In this document: one piece after another, positions 26,652-35,830 of the stretch
Position numbering within the stretch: position 1 is the first letter of the stretch
Layout of the letters: each line of letters starts with the position of its first letter
Source of the DNA: an uncultured bacterium
GTDB lineage: Bacteria > UBP6 > UBA1177 > JAKLFG01
Assembly (NCBI GenBank): GCA_937871295.1
Contig: CALMRE010000154.1
Location: 1-51,135, forward strand
Direction: 5' to 3'
Length of the DNA stretch: 51,135 nucleotides
Notes under the pieces: model-generated
What the model saw: the letters and a program-made list of their open reading frames with translations, nothing else
What the model was told of the DNA's origin: nothing
Databases searched by the model: none
Program-made: the position numbers and the translations under genes

Positions 26652-28253
26652 TTAGAATTCGGCGCCGCCCTGAATGCTCACATTGTAGAAACCGTAGGCG
26701 AACACATCGTTGGTCGAGCCGTTCATATTGACCAGTTGCGACTGCGGCTGCATCATGAACGAGATGCCCCAGAACGATCTCACCGTCTCGAATTCCTTCG
26801 CGAACAGGTTGATCGCGATGCCGAAACGCATGGTCATCGCGTCGTTCTTAAAGGTGTAGTTCTTCAGCGCGTTGGAAGCAGTACTCGTAGCGCTGTACCA
26901 GTGGAGATAGTTGCCGGCGGCGGCGTCGCGGTTGTAGACACCGTAGTTGAGGTCGAAGCGGACGCCGAACTGCAGTTTGTCGATGATGCCGTAATCGATC
27001 GACAGATTGTAGGCCGGCATGATCGACAAGCTCATCCCGCCGGTCAGGTCGCTGATGAGGTATTTCGGAGGCTGACCGCTGGGGGTGATGGTCCTGATGA
27101 GATTGGCCATCGTGTAATCGAAGGTAAGCCACGTTTCGAAGCCTTCGTAACTGAATATGGCGCCGAGGCCGAAACCGATGAAGGGGATCTGCTTTTTGGT
27201 GGTCGCTTCGTAGTCGGTGCGGTACTGGAAACCGAGCATCGCGGTGATCATCTCGGAGCGGTAGCCGCCCTTGAAGTAGATGCCCATGGTCTTCTGGCTG
27301 AACCAGTACTGCGATATCGACGGGATGACGCCGGTGGCCAGTTGGAGTTCGGCGGTGACGCCCGATTCGTCGTCAAGCGCGTAATCGAAGCCGATGCCGA
27401 AACCGGCGTCGGTCTCCGGTATCCACCCTTCGGTCGCGAGGAGCGAACGGGTGCCGTACGGGGTGCCGATCGCCACGCCGAGGTGCTGGTATTTGTCGAG
27501 TATGCCGTAGGAGGGGATCATCTTGCCGGCGCGCAGGATGAGCACATCGAACAGTTTCATCCCGCCGTACACCTCGTAGGGCATGCCGTTGAGGATGCTG
27601 TTGAGGGTGTAGTTGTCGTCCATGAGCGGGTTGTACTGCACCACCGGGCCGCTGCTCGAAAGGAGCGGGTTGTTGGTGCGGACGTTGATGGTACCCTTGG
27701 CGAAGATCGATTTGCCGGTGTATTCGGCGCCGAGAATGCCCTCTTCGACCGCGCCGAACATGAGCGACTGGGCGCTCGATTTGACGGCGCCGGCCGGTTT
27801 TTCGGTGTAGCCGCCGAAGTTGAAGGAGCCCTTCACCATGATGACCGGCTTGATCCCCGCCGGAGCGGAGGGAGCGGCCTTTTTCTTTTCTTCTTTCTTC
27901 TTGGTGCCGAGAAGATCGTCCACCGATTTCTTCGGTTCGGCCTTCTTGGGCGCTTCCTCTTCTTCCTCGAAATCGTCGGCTTTCTTCGCCGGAGCGACCT
28001 CTTCCTCCTCTTCCTCCGGTTCCTCTTTCGCCGGCGTATCGCCCAGCAGGTCCTTTATCGCCTGATCGCTCGCCTGTTTGTCGGCGTCTTCCTTGTCGGA
28101 GGCCGACTTTTCGGCATCGAACAGCTCCTCCTCCGCCTTCTTTTCTCCGCCGCCGCCGCCGAACTCTTCGTCGAACTCATCGGCCACGCACAGCGAGAAC
28201 GGGAGCAGCATCATAAGAGCGATGAACAGGGTCTTACCAGAAATGCGCGTCAT
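26652..28253 (-). CDS. Porin-like outer membrane beta-barrel protein with acidic linker
   Basis: 533 residues from ATG 28253, behind GGAGG; the track start is 28274. The signal peptide is LFIALMMLLPFSLCVA. Residues about 25-140 form a Glu/Lys-rich disordered linker with two related motifs, IKDLLGDTPAKEE and VDDLLGTKKKEE. The remainder is a barrel with alternating aromatic strands and a terminal Phe (VSIQGGAEF). Features such as YGTRSLLATEGWIPETDAGFGIGFDY recall porins, but the substrate is unknown. It is monocistronic between a clear promoter and a strong terminator, suggesting an abundant product. Confidence 0.85.
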   Translation of the reverse strand: MTRISGKTLFIALMMLLPFSLCVADEFDEEFGGGGGEKKAEEELFDAEKSASDKEDADKQASDQAIKDLLGDTPAKEEPEEEEEEVAPAKKADDFEEEEEAPKKAEPKKSVDDLLGTKKKEEKKKAAPSAPAGIKPVIMVKGSFNFGGYTEKPAGAVKSSAQSLMFGAVEEGILGAEYTGKSIFAKGTINVRTNNPLLSSSGPVVQYNPLMDDNYTLNSILNGMPYEVYGGMKLFDVLILRAGKMIPSYGILDKYQHLGVAIGTPYGTRSLLATEGWIPETDAGFGIGFDYALDDESGVTAELQLATGVIPSISQYWFSQKTMGIYFKGGYRSEMITAMLGFQYRTDYEATTKKQIPFIGFGLGAIFSYEGFETWLTFDYTMANLIRTITPSGQPPKYLISDLTGGMSLSIMPAYNLSIDYGIIDKLQFGVRFDLNYGVYNRDAAAGNYLHWYSATSTASNALKNYTFKNDAMTMRFGIAINLFAKEFETVRSFWGISFMMQPQSQLVNMNGSTNDVFAYGFYNVSIQGGAEF

Positions 28254-28300
28254 CACGAAACCTCCTTCTTCCATATTCCAAAGATTGCAACTGTCGCCAC

Positions 28301-28329
28301 ACCTTATGGGAACAGAACGGAAATTTCAA
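28301..28329 (-). promoter_or_regulatory. Promoter of the porin-like gene
   Basis: The minus strand reads TTGAAA, 17-bp spacer, TAAGGT, 47 nt before the ATG. It is divergent from the queD promoter, with -35 boxes 36 bp apart. Confidence 0.55.
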
Positions 28330-28365
28330 GTTTTTTTGTCCGCGCCCCGCAGGGGAAGATGAAAG

Positions 28366-28394
28366 TTGAAACGACACGCTGTTTGTGCTAGAGT
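28366..28394 (+). promoter_or_regulatory. Promoter of the queD-rppH-PBP1A-murJ operon
   Basis: TTGAAA, 17-bp spacer, TAGAGT, 44 nt before the queD ATG. Confidence 0.6.
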
Positions 28395-28438
28395 GGCCTG
28401 CCATTACGGAACCGGCCCGACGCCGGTCGGAGGAACGG

Positions 28439-28822
28439 ATGAGATTTCTGGTGTATCGCGAATCGACCTTTTCGGCGGCCCACCGCCTGCGCAACTACCA
28501 CGGCAAGTGCGAAAATGTCCACGGCCACAACTGGCGGGTGCGTCTTTATGCGGCGCGGCCGGAACTCGACCCGAACGGTTTTGTGGTTGATTTCAAGGAA
28601 CTCGACGCCATCCTGCTGCGGATACTGGACCGGCTCGACCATAAGGATATCAACGAGGTCGCTCCCTTCACGACCGAGAACCCGACCGCCGAACACCTCG
28701 CCCGCCACATTTTCCGGGAGGCGGAACGGGAACTGCTCGAACGCGATCCGGCCTGTTCGGTGGAGCGGGTGATGGTGTGGGAATCGGAAAAGTCGTGCGC
28801 CATCGTCGAGAGGGACGCATGA
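28439..28822 (+). CDS. queD: 6-carboxy-5,6,7,8-tetrahydropterin synthase QueD
   Basis: 127 residues from ATG 28439 (GGAGG upstream). It has the zinc ligands and the catalytic CENVHGHNW motif, the CxxxHGH form typical of QueD. The conserved Asp and His of LDRLDHKDIN and Glu of ENPTAEHLA also appear. QueD makes the deazapurine precursor on the way to queuosine in tRNA. Other queuosine genes are not in the window. The stop overlaps the next start by ATGA. Confidence 0.92.
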   Translation: MRFLVYRESTFSAAHRLRNYHGKCENVHGHNWRVRLYAARPELDPNGFVVDFKELDAILLRILDRLDHKDINEVAPFTTENPTAEHLARHIFREAERELLERDPACSVERVMVWESEKSCAIVERDA

Positions 28823-29253
28823 AGTTGCGGCCCAATGTGGCGCTCGTCGTCCGCGACGGCGCCGGTCGTCTGCTCATCGGAGAACGGAGCGATATGGTCG
28901 GCGCGTGGCAACTGCCGCAGGGGGGCGTAGAGGCCGGGGAGGCGCCCGAAGCGGCGGCGTGGCGCGAACTGGCCGAGGAGACGGGACTGACCCGCGCCGA
29001 GGTGAGCCTCGCGGGATCGGCGGGGCCCTTCAGTTACCGCCTTCCCAACGGCGTGGTGGCCGCTCGCGGTTTCATAGGGCAGGAACAGACTTATTTCCTG
29101 TTCCGGCTCGAAAAGCCGGCCACACCCCGGCCGAACGACGAGTTCCGCGCCTTCCGCTGGGAAGAACCGGCGGCGGTACTGGCGCTCGCGGTCGATTTCA
29201 AACGCCCCTGCTACGCGGCGGCGTTCCGTGAACTGTTCGGAGAGAACGGATGA
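28819..29253 (+). CDS. Nudix hydrolase, RppH-like
   Basis: 144 residues from ATG 28819, which overlaps queD by 4 nt; the track start at 28777 lies inside queD. The Nudix box is perfect: GGVEAGEAPEAAAWRELAEETGL. The surrounding RPNVALVVRDG and WQLPQGGVE match RppH, the RNA 5'-pyrophosphohydrolase that starts mRNA decay, and related Ap(n)A hydrolases. The overall size also fits RppH. Coupled by ATGA overlaps to both neighbours. Confidence 0.88.
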   Translation: MKLRPNVALVVRDGAGRLLIGERSDMVGAWQLPQGGVEAGEAPEAAAWRELAEETGLTRAEVSLAGSAGPFSYRLPNGVVAARGFIGQEQTYFLFRLEKPATPRPNDEFRAFRWEEPAAVLALAVDFKRPCYAAAFRELFGENG

Positions 29254-31703
29254 AACGCTATCGATACCTTGCGGGGAAAAAACCGATCAAAGTCATCGCG
29301 TGGACGCTTTTCGCGCTTTTTATCAGCGGCGCGATCGGCCTTTTCGCCGGGTACCGGTACCTGAAAGGCGAGATACCGAAGATAGAGACCATCGCCGATT
29401 ACAAGCCGGTGCAGGGGACCAAGGTGTACGCCTACGACGGTCAGTTGATCGCCGAGTTCTATCAGGACAACCGCCGCAATATCGTGCCGTACGACAAGAT
29501 ACCGCGCCTTCTGTCGCTCGCTTTCGTCGCGGGCGAGGACGGCGAGTTCTTCAAACACAAGGGGATCGATCCGGTCGCCATCGTGCGCGCCGCGTTCAAA
29601 TACGCCTTCACCGGCGTCAAACAGGGGGGCTCGACCATCACCCAGCAACTCGCCAAAGCGTTCGTCGGCACCGAACGGACCTATACCCGGAAACTCAAGG
29701 ATATGCTGCTCGCGATGGAACTGGAACGGGCGCTCACCAAGGAGGAGATACTCTACCTGTACCTCAACGAGATATTCCTCGGCAGCGGCGCCTACGGGGT
29801 CGAATCGGCGGCGCTCACCTACTTCTCGAAACATGTCTGGGAACTCTCGCTCCCCGAGATGGCGACGCTCGCCGGGCTTCCCAAGTACCCTTCCGAAGCC
29901 TCGCCGAAGAACAACCCGGAGAAGGCGACCAAACGGCGCGACTATGTGCTCGGCCGGATGCGCGCCGACGGCTACATCACGCAGGAACAGTACGACGCGG
30001 CGGTCAAAACGCCGATGTTCGTCACGCCGATGAAGGATTTTTTCCTCGACAAGACCCCCTACTTCAGCGAAAAGGTGCGCCGCCACCTGCAGACGGCCTA
30101 CGGCAACGACCAGTTGTACCAGCAGGGGCTGGTCGTGTCGACCACCGTCGATATGCGCGCGTCGCAGATGGTCGACGAAGCGCTCTACACCGGCCTGCGG
30201 GCGCTCGCCCGGCGTCAGGGCTATGTCGGCCCGCTGTACCGTATCGACCTCAAGAAGGATATCGACCGCTATCTGGCCAGACACCGCAAGGCCTTCGGCG
30301 CCATAACGCCCGGAACGATGACGCGCGGCGTCCTCTATCAGGGGGTGGTGCTGTCGGCCGCGAAGAACGAGGCGATCGTGCAGGTCGGCGAAGTGAAAAA
30401 ACCGCTCTACCTGAAACATATGCAGTGGGCGCGGCCCCACAATCCGCTCGGCGGCTGGGTGAATATCGCCTCGACCGAACAGGTGCTCAAGCCGGGCGAT
30501 GTGGTCATCGTCCGCGCCACCGATGAGAAGGGGGTGACCGAGGATTTCGATCACCGCGCCTTCGAGGCGCCGCTGCCGTCCGATTTCTTCTTCGCGCTGG
30601 AACAGATACCGGTGCCGCAGGGGGCCGCCATCGTGAAGGATCCCTACTCGGGCTACATCCGCGCCGTGATGGGGGGCTACAATTTCGAACAGAGCGAATT
30701 CGACCGCACCTCGCAGGCCTGCCGCCAGCCCGGTTCGGCGATGAAACCGGTCTTCTACGCCGCGGCGCTGGAACAGAAGGACGAGGAGCGGAAACTCAAG
30801 TTCACCCCCGCCACGATGCTGCTCGACGCGCCGGTGGCCCTTACCGATATGAACTTCAAGCCGGAGAACCACGACGCCACGTTCAAAGGAGAGGTGACGC
30901 TGTGGGAGGCGATCGTACTGTCGATGAACGCGCCGGCGGTCCGGATGTTCATGGACATCGGCATCTCCTACGGACTCGACTTCGCGAAGAAACTGGGGAT
31001 CAAGAGCGAACTCCGGCCCGAGTTCGGCACCGTTCTGGGCGCCTCCTGCCTGACGCTCGACGAACTGACCGACGCCTATTCGCACTTCCCGAATCAGGGG
31101 AAAAAACCGCACACGACCTACATCCGCAAGGTGGTCGACCGTAACGGCGCCCTGCTGGAGAACAACACCGTCTTCTATGATCCCTATCTGTCGGCCGCCG
31201 AGAAGATAGAGCGGATGCTCCTCAACGCCCGCCGGCCCGAGGAACAGAATATGTCGCCGCAGAGCGCCTACCTCATGACCAAGATACTGCAGGACGCTTC
31301 GACCTACGGCACTTCGGCGCAGGCGTCGTCGCTCGGACGCAACCTCGGCGGCAAGACCGGCACCACCAACGACAGTTTCGACGCGTGGTTCATCGGCTTC
31401 TCGCCCGAATTCATCGCCGGGGTCTGGGTGGGCAACGACCAGCACGGCATCACGCTGGGCCCGAATGAATCGGGCTCGAAGGCGGCGTTGCCGATCTGGA
31501 TGGACTTCATGTCGCGCTATCTCGCCAACTTCCCCAAGACCGATTTCCGGCGGCCGCCCGGCATCGTGTCGGTCCAGATAGACCGCAAGACGGGACTGGT
31601 GAGCGAAACGGGACGCATGATGCACTTCGTCGCCGGCACCGAACCGACCACCACCGTCGAGGAAAAAGATGTCGTCGATCCGACGCTCATGAAGGTGCAG
31701 TGA
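29250..31703 (+). CDS. Class A penicillin-binding protein (PBP1A family)
   Basis: 817 residues. One N-terminal membrane anchor (VIAWTLFALFISGAIGLFAG). The GT51 glycosyltransferase domain has EDGEFFKHKGIDPVAIVRA and QGGSTITQQLAK. A transpeptidase domain follows, with the active Ser in QPGSAMKPVFY (about residue 495) and KTGTTNDSFDAWFIGF (about 701). An OB-like insertion lies between them, as in PBP1A. It makes and cross-links peptidoglycan at the periplasmic face. ATG overlaps rppH by ATGA, and the stop overlaps murJ by GTGA. Co-location with murJ, the lipid II flippase, is functionally coherent. Confidence 0.95.
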   Translation: MKRYRYLAGKKPIKVIAWTLFALFISGAIGLFAGYRYLKGEIPKIETIADYKPVQGTKVYAYDGQLIAEFYQDNRRNIVPYDKIPRLLSLAFVAGEDGEFFKHKGIDPVAIVRAAFKYAFTGVKQGGSTITQQLAKAFVGTERTYTRKLKDMLLAMELERALTKEEILYLYLNEIFLGSGAYGVESAALTYFSKHVWELSLPEMATLAGLPKYPSEASPKNNPEKATKRRDYVLGRMRADGYITQEQYDAAVKTPMFVTPMKDFFLDKTPYFSEKVRRHLQTAYGNDQLYQQGLVVSTTVDMRASQMVDEALYTGLRALARRQGYVGPLYRIDLKKDIDRYLARHRKAFGAITPGTMTRGVLYQGVVLSAAKNEAIVQVGEVKKPLYLKHMQWARPHNPLGGWVNIASTEQVLKPGDVVIVRATDEKGVTEDFDHRAFEAPLPSDFFFALEQIPVPQGAAIVKDPYSGYIRAVMGGYNFEQSEFDRTSQACRQPGSAMKPVFYAAALEQKDEERKLKFTPATMLLDAPVALTDMNFKPENHDATFKGEVTLWEAIVLSMNAPAVRMFMDIGISYGLDFAKKLGIKSELRPEFGTVLGASCLTLDELTDAYSHFPNQGKKPHTTYIRKVVDRNGALLENNTVFYDPYLSAAEKIERMLLNARRPEEQNMSPQSAYLMTKILQDASTYGTSAQASSLGRNLGGKTGTTNDSFDAWFIGFSPEFIAGVWVGNDQHGITLGPNESGSKAALPIWMDFMSRYLANFPKTDFRRPPGIVSVQIDRKTGLVSETGRMMHFVAGTEPTTTVEEKDVVDPTLMKVQ

Positions 31704-33298
31704 ACACCCGGGGTATCGTCCGCCATAGTCTGAAACTGGTATTTCTCACCGCCGGCAGCCGCGTATTGGGCCTTATCCGCGAGATCGTGCGGGCCGCCTA
31801 CCTCGGCACCACCGCCTTTTCCGACGCCTTCACCATCGCGTTCCTCCTTCCCAATCTGATGCGCAAACTCTTCGCCGAAGGGAGCATCGCCGTCGCCTTC
31901 GTTCCGACCTTCAAAGGCTACCTCATCGAGGACAACAGGGAGAAGATACGGCTCTTCCTCTCGTCGTTCCTGACGGTGCTCACCTTCCTCGTGGTCACGG
32001 CGGTCACCCTCGGCATTCTCTTCACCGGACCTCTTATCCACACCTTTTACGCCGATCTGACCCCCGACATACAGCAGGAAACGGCGTTCCTCACCCGCAT
32101 CATGTTCCCCTATCTCGCGTTCATATCGATGGCCGCTTTTTTTCAAGGGATACTCAACAGCGTCAACATATTCGGCCCCGCCGGCGCGGTGCCGATGGTC
32201 TTCAACGGCTGTATCATCGCCTCGACGGTGCTTCTGTCTCCCTATATGGACAATCCGGCGCGCGCCATGACGGTCGGCGTCATCGTCGGCGGCTCTCTGC
32301 AGGCGCTGCTCCAACTGCCCTATGTCATCAGGACGGGGTTTCGCTTCTGCTTCCGGCCGCTCGCCGCGGCGTTCCGCGATCCCGGCGTCCGCAAGATATT
32401 TCTGCTGGTCGGCCCCACCGTCATCGGGATGGCGGCCTACGAAGTGAATGTCCTCGCCTCCTCGGTCATCGCAAGCACCGCCGGAACGGGCGTAGTCAGT
32501 TCGCTCCAGTTCAGTAACCGGCTCCTTGAACTGCTCCTTGGCATCTTCGCCGTCTCTATCGGGACGGTGGTGCTCACCGAACTTTCGGAGAACGCCAAGC
32601 GGAACGAGTGGGATAAATTCACCGGGCATCTGCTGTTCAGCATCAACCTCATCGCGCTGGTCACCATCCCGGCGACCCTCATCGCCCTCATGAACGGCCG
32701 CGAGATCATTACGCTGGTCTTCAAGGCGCGCGCCTTCGGCGACGATTCGGTGACGCTCACTACCGCCATATTCCTCTGTCACATCGCGGGGCTCTACTTC
32801 ATCGCCGCCAACCGCGTCCTCGCTCCCGCCTTCTACGCTCAGGAAGATACCAAATCGCCGACCTGGGCCGGAATGTGGTCGTTCGGCGCCAATATCGCGC
32901 TGTGTCTGGCGCTGGTCGGGCCGCTGAAAGGGCAGGGGATCGCGCTGGCCGCGACGCTGGCCGCTCTCATCAACACGACCTTCCTCGTTCTGCCGCTCAT
33001 CCGGAAGAAGCGCGACGCCTTCGGGCCGATGACCGGCCGCGCCGCCCTCTATGCCTTCCGCATACTGCTGATTTCGGGAGCCATCGCCGCGCCGCTCTAC
33101 TTCCTCAAGCCGTATCTCTACGGCCTCTTCGCCGCGAGCGGCTGGCGGATAGTCGCCTTGGGCATACCGCTGACACTCGTATCGATCATCTTTTTCGCCC
33201 TCTTCTTCGCGGCGCTCTTCCTCATGAAAGATACGCAGGCGCTGTGGCTGGCGGGAAAACTGAAGAAGAAATTCATGGGCGGGAACGGGAAAGAGTAA
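31700..33298 (+). CDS. murJ: Lipid II flippase MurJ
   Basis: 532 residues, about 14 membrane helices. Starts at GTG 31700, overlapping the PBP gene. The N-terminus has the MurJ signature: GLIREIVRAAYLGTTAFSDAFTIAFLLPNLMRKLFAEGSIAVAFVPTF. MurJ moves lipid II across the inner membrane, supplying the substrate for the class A PBP encoded immediately before it. The C-terminal end is basic (KLKKKFMGGNGKE). No clear terminator in the 43-bp convergent gap to yhcG. Confidence 0.96.
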   Translation: MNTRGIVRHSLKLVFLTAGSRVLGLIREIVRAAYLGTTAFSDAFTIAFLLPNLMRKLFAEGSIAVAFVPTFKGYLIEDNREKIRLFLSSFLTVLTFLVVTAVTLGILFTGPLIHTFYADLTPDIQQETAFLTRIMFPYLAFISMAAFFQGILNSVNIFGPAGAVPMVFNGCIIASTVLLSPYMDNPARAMTVGVIVGGSLQALLQLPYVIRTGFRFCFRPLAAAFRDPGVRKIFLLVGPTVIGMAAYEVNVLASSVIASTAGTGVVSSLQFSNRLLELLLGIFAVSIGTVVLTELSENAKRNEWDKFTGHLLFSINLIALVTIPATLIALMNGREIITLVFKARAFGDDSVTLTTAIFLCHIAGLYFIAANRVLAPAFYAQEDTKSPTWAGMWSFGANIALCLALVGPLKGQGIALAATLAALINTTFLVLPLIRKKRDAFGPMTGRAALYAFRILLISGAIAAPLYFLKPYLYGLFAASGWRIVALGIPLTLVSIIFFALFFAALFLMKDTQALWLAGKLKKKFMGGNGKE

Positions 33299-33341
33299 TC
33301 GGGGCAATCGCTTGAATACAATATAAGGTATGAGAAACTTG

Positions 33342-34514
33342 TTATTTTCTAGAACGGTTCTTTTTCCGTAGCTCCAACTGCTTGCGCGTTTTCTCGATCT
33401 CCGCCAGCAACAGATCCGCATCAGGTAAAATGGTTTGATATTCCGCGGCAAGCATCCTGTTCAATGAACCGCCCAAAGCATAGCGTACCAGATCGTTGCC
33501 TTTCTCCGCGCAGAGAATAATGCCGACCGGCGGGTTTTCATCGGGGCGCGTCCAGTTCTCGCGTGCATAATTAAGATATACTTGCATTTGTCCACTGTCG
33601 GCATGAGTGAACCTGCCCAGTTTAAGGTCAATAAGCACCAAGCACTTGAGACGGCGGTGAAAGAAAACCAGATCGACCCGGAACCAAGTGTCGTCAATGC
33701 GAAGCCTTTTCTGCCGACCGATAAAGGCGAAGTCGGTTCCCAATTCCAAGAGAAACGATTCCAAGTGACGAATGATGGCATCTTCCAGTTCCGATTCGGA
33801 GTATTCGTCCTTGAGTCCAAGAAATTCCAGCACCAGCGGGTTTTTGATCTCTTCTTCGGGACTCACCGTATCTTGCGGCAGTGCTTTTTCTCCTTTTTTC
33901 AGCATGGCGGCCTTGTTTCTGGAAAGCGCAGTTCTCTCATAAAACATTGATGATATCTGCCTATCGAGTTGCGGCTCCGACCAGCCACCGCGCAATGCCT
34001 CGATCTCATAAAAAGAGCGAGCATCAGCATTCTTGACCGATAACAGACGGACATAATGAGACCACGGCAGAGGAAACAGCCCGGCTATATAGGCCAAAGA
34101 CCATTTGACGGGAGCCTTCCGCGTTGTTTGCGGCAAATTGCCAGAAGCCTTCTGACCTTTCTCGGAGGTTTCGTCGGCCAACAAATTGCCAGAAGCCTTC
34201 TGGCAAATCTTTTCCGGAGGAAAAACTAAATAAAACTGACGCATCTGCTGTAGGTTTTGCCGCGAAAAACCTCTGCCTAACCGCTTCGTCAAGTCGGCAG
34301 AAAGACGCTTCAACAGCGCAGTTCCGTACTCCGCTCTCTTTTTGCCGTCTTGTTCATATTCGACTATTCGATGGCCGACCTCCCAATAAGTCGCGGTCAT
34401 GATGCTGTTGACCGTTCGTGCCGCGGTCCTTCGTGCATCTTCCAAAAGTCCGATCATGCCGGAGAGCATGGAGAGATATTCGGGCGGTGTTTTTTCCAGT
34501 TGTTTGTCGCTCAT
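33342..34514 (-). CDS. YhcG-family PDDEXK nuclease domain protein (DUF1016)
   Basis: 390 residues. The N-terminal DUF1016 helical domain has NSIMTATYWEVGHRIVEYEQDGKKRAEYG and FSRQNLQQMRQFY. The C-terminal nuclease domain carries FRVDLVFFHRRLKCLVLIDLK, the Asp...Asp-x-Lys site, and MQVYLNYARE. The family is widespread and mobile and is often found near restriction-modification or other defence genes; its true role is not settled. Between the two domains lies a repeat insertion with two copies of QKASGNL. The gene is A+T-richer than its neighbours and stands between housekeeping operons, so transfer is likely. RBS AGAGAGG. Confidence 0.9.
   Translation of the reverse strand: MSDKQLEKTPPEYLSMLSGMIGLLEDARRTAARTVNSIMTATYWEVGHRIVEYEQDGKKRAEYGTALLKRLSADLTKRLGRGFSRQNLQQMRQFYLVFPPEKICQKASGNLLADETSEKGQKASGNLPQTTRKAPVKWSLAYIAGLFPLPWSHYVRLLSVKNADARSFYEIEALRGGWSEPQLDRQISSMFYERTALSRNKAAMLKKGEKALPQDTVSPEEEIKNPLVLEFLGLKDEYSESELEDAIIRHLESFLLELGTDFAFIGRQKRLRIDDTWFRVDLVFFHRRLKCLVLIDLKLGRFTHADSGQMQVYLNYARENWTRPDENPPVGIILCAEKGNDLVRYALGGSLNRMLAAEYQTILPDADLLLAEIEKTRKQLELRKKNRSRK
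34131..34206. repeat. Duplicated palindrome-containing unit inside the yhcG-type gene
   Basis: CAAATTGCCAGAAGCCTTCTG occurs twice about 50 bp apart. The second copy extends to GCCAGAAG-C-CTTCTGGC, a perfect palindrome around one base. It encodes the QKASGNL repeats. Confidence 0.8.
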
Positions 34515-34549
34515 AGAGCACCTCTCTTTTTTTACAGTCGCTAAGTCAA

Positions 34550-35662
34550 TCAGAAACTCGCATTCAATATCGGCATGAAGAATACTTTATTGTTCTTCAC
34601 GATGTTGACGAGTCCTATCTGGAAGCCGTAGAGGTCGCCGGTATAGTTCACGAGGCCGATCTGCGCGCCATAGACGGTGCGCGCGACATTGACCACGCCG
34701 GTCTGCGTCCCTTTCATGGTCTGCGCCATGTTGAGGATGCCGAACTGGCCGATGCCGGCGAACTTCGTCGCAGTATTCCAGACGCCCACCTGCATACCGC
34801 CACGAAAACCTTCACGGGCTTGACCCAGTTCCAACACTTCGCCGGTGTCTGGACGAGTATAGGTTTCATTCGGCAATTCTTCTTCTTCCGTCATTACGAG
34901 CGAATCGCCAAGACTACTGTATCCGGTACTGTTGATGAATCCCGCCTGTATGAAACCACGAAATGAACCGTTGAAGGAGAATATCGCGCCGATTTGAAGA
35001 AGACCCTTGAACATATAGTTGAAATTCATAGCACCAATCTGAACCCCGCCACGGAAACCGTCCCATTTTCTTCTGCCGCCCCAAAAGGATTTATCGGGAT
35101 GCCATGCTCTTCTGAGGGAAATGAATCCTGCAGTATTCAAAGGAGCGAACTGCACAAGAGACCACACATAATCAGCCCGCGATTTAATGGTGTCAATCTT
35201 AAGTAATGTATAGGAATGCCCTACATAGGAATAATTCCCGAAATGTAACAAAGCAAATTCTACTTGTGCGTAATCCACTAAAGACACTCGAACTAGGGCA
35301 CCAGTCAAGGAATCGGCATTTAACATGGTTATCTGTGCCAAAAGAAAAGATTTCCAATGCGATCCAACCATTGAAAGTTGCGTCAGTGCAATTTGCCGAT
35401 GACTTGAAGAATTGTACAGAGATCCCATGCTGACAAGGCCAGTAAATTCACCGCTGCTGCAATACCCTATCATTGTGAATTTCTTTCCACGATACCCATT
35501 ACAGGTCAAGTAAGGATCTGCCGTGTCTTCAATCCTTTTTCGGTATTTTTCCCAAGCTATCTCTTCCAGAGAGTCAGCACCAAAACATAGTTCAGAAAAA
35601 AGAAGGCTCACCAGAAGCACGAAGTTCAGAAGTCTTTTCGAGAAAATCTTACGAAGCCCCAA
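34550..35662 (-). CDS. Secreted surface-repeat protein (LA_2272-like GxQIGxxN repeats)
   Basis: 370 residues from a TTG start at 35662 with AGGGG about 8 nt upstream; an in-frame stop just upstream rules out a longer form. The signal peptide is LLNFVLLVSLLFSELCFG. The C-terminal two thirds repeat a unit of about 18 residues of the type FRGGVQIGAMNF, GMQVGVWNTATK, GTQTGVVNVARTVYGAQIGLVNYTG and GFQIGLVNI, as in LA_2272-type surface-repeat proteins. A beta-helix or barrel-like surface fold is likely. The function is unknown. It lies 35 nt upstream of yhcG on the same strand and is similarly A+T-rich. Confidence 0.72.
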   Translation of the reverse strand: MGLRKIFSKRLLNFVLLVSLLFSELCFGADSLEEIAWEKYRKRIEDTADPYLTCNGYRGKKFTMIGYCSSGEFTGLVSMGSLYNSSSHRQIALTQLSMVGSHWKSFLLAQITMLNADSLTGALVRVSLVDYAQVEFALLHFGNYSYVGHSYTLLKIDTIKSRADYVWSLVQFAPLNTAGFISLRRAWHPDKSFWGGRRKWDGFRGGVQIGAMNFNYMFKGLLQIGAIFSFNGSFRGFIQAGFINSTGYSSLGDSLVMTEEEELPNETYTRPDTGEVLELGQAREGFRGGMQVGVWNTATKFAGIGQFGILNMAQTMKGTQTGVVNVARTVYGAQIGLVNYTGDLYGFQIGLVNIVKNNKVFFMPILNASF

Positions 35663-35740
35663 AGTGACACACCCCTATCACGAAATCACCGCCAGTATAT
35701 CATAAGGAAAAGGTTTTGCCAGAGAAAATTGAAGGGGGAC

Positions 35741-35772
35741 GCGGGAGCTAATCTTGTCTTCCTCCCGCTTTT
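35741..35772 (+). other. Terminator-like hairpin upstream of the hypothetical gene
   Basis: GCGGGAG, 14-nt loop, CTCCCGC, TTTT. It has terminator shape on the plus strand, but no plus-strand gene ends before it. Its loop contains a possible -35 (TTGTCT) paired with TAGCTT 17 bp on. It may instead insulate the gene from plus-strand readthrough. Confidence 0.4.
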
Positions 35773-35830
35773 ATGATAGCTTCCCCCGACCGATGACCGG
35801 TCAGGGAAGACCACCGAACGGAGTAACGAC

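Noticed and set aside
26592-28391. 599-residue plus-strand ORF
   Set aside because: Antisense to the porin-like gene, and it begins in that gene's terminator.
29211-31625. 804-residue minus-strand ORF
   Set aside because: It lies exactly opposite the PBP1A gene, is Arg/His/Gly-rich with no domain, and has no ribosome site. It is a shadow of G+C-rich codon use.
31517-33451. 644-residue minus-strand ORF
   Set aside because: Antisense to murJ, with an Arg/Glu/Gly-rich low-complexity translation and no recognisable fold.
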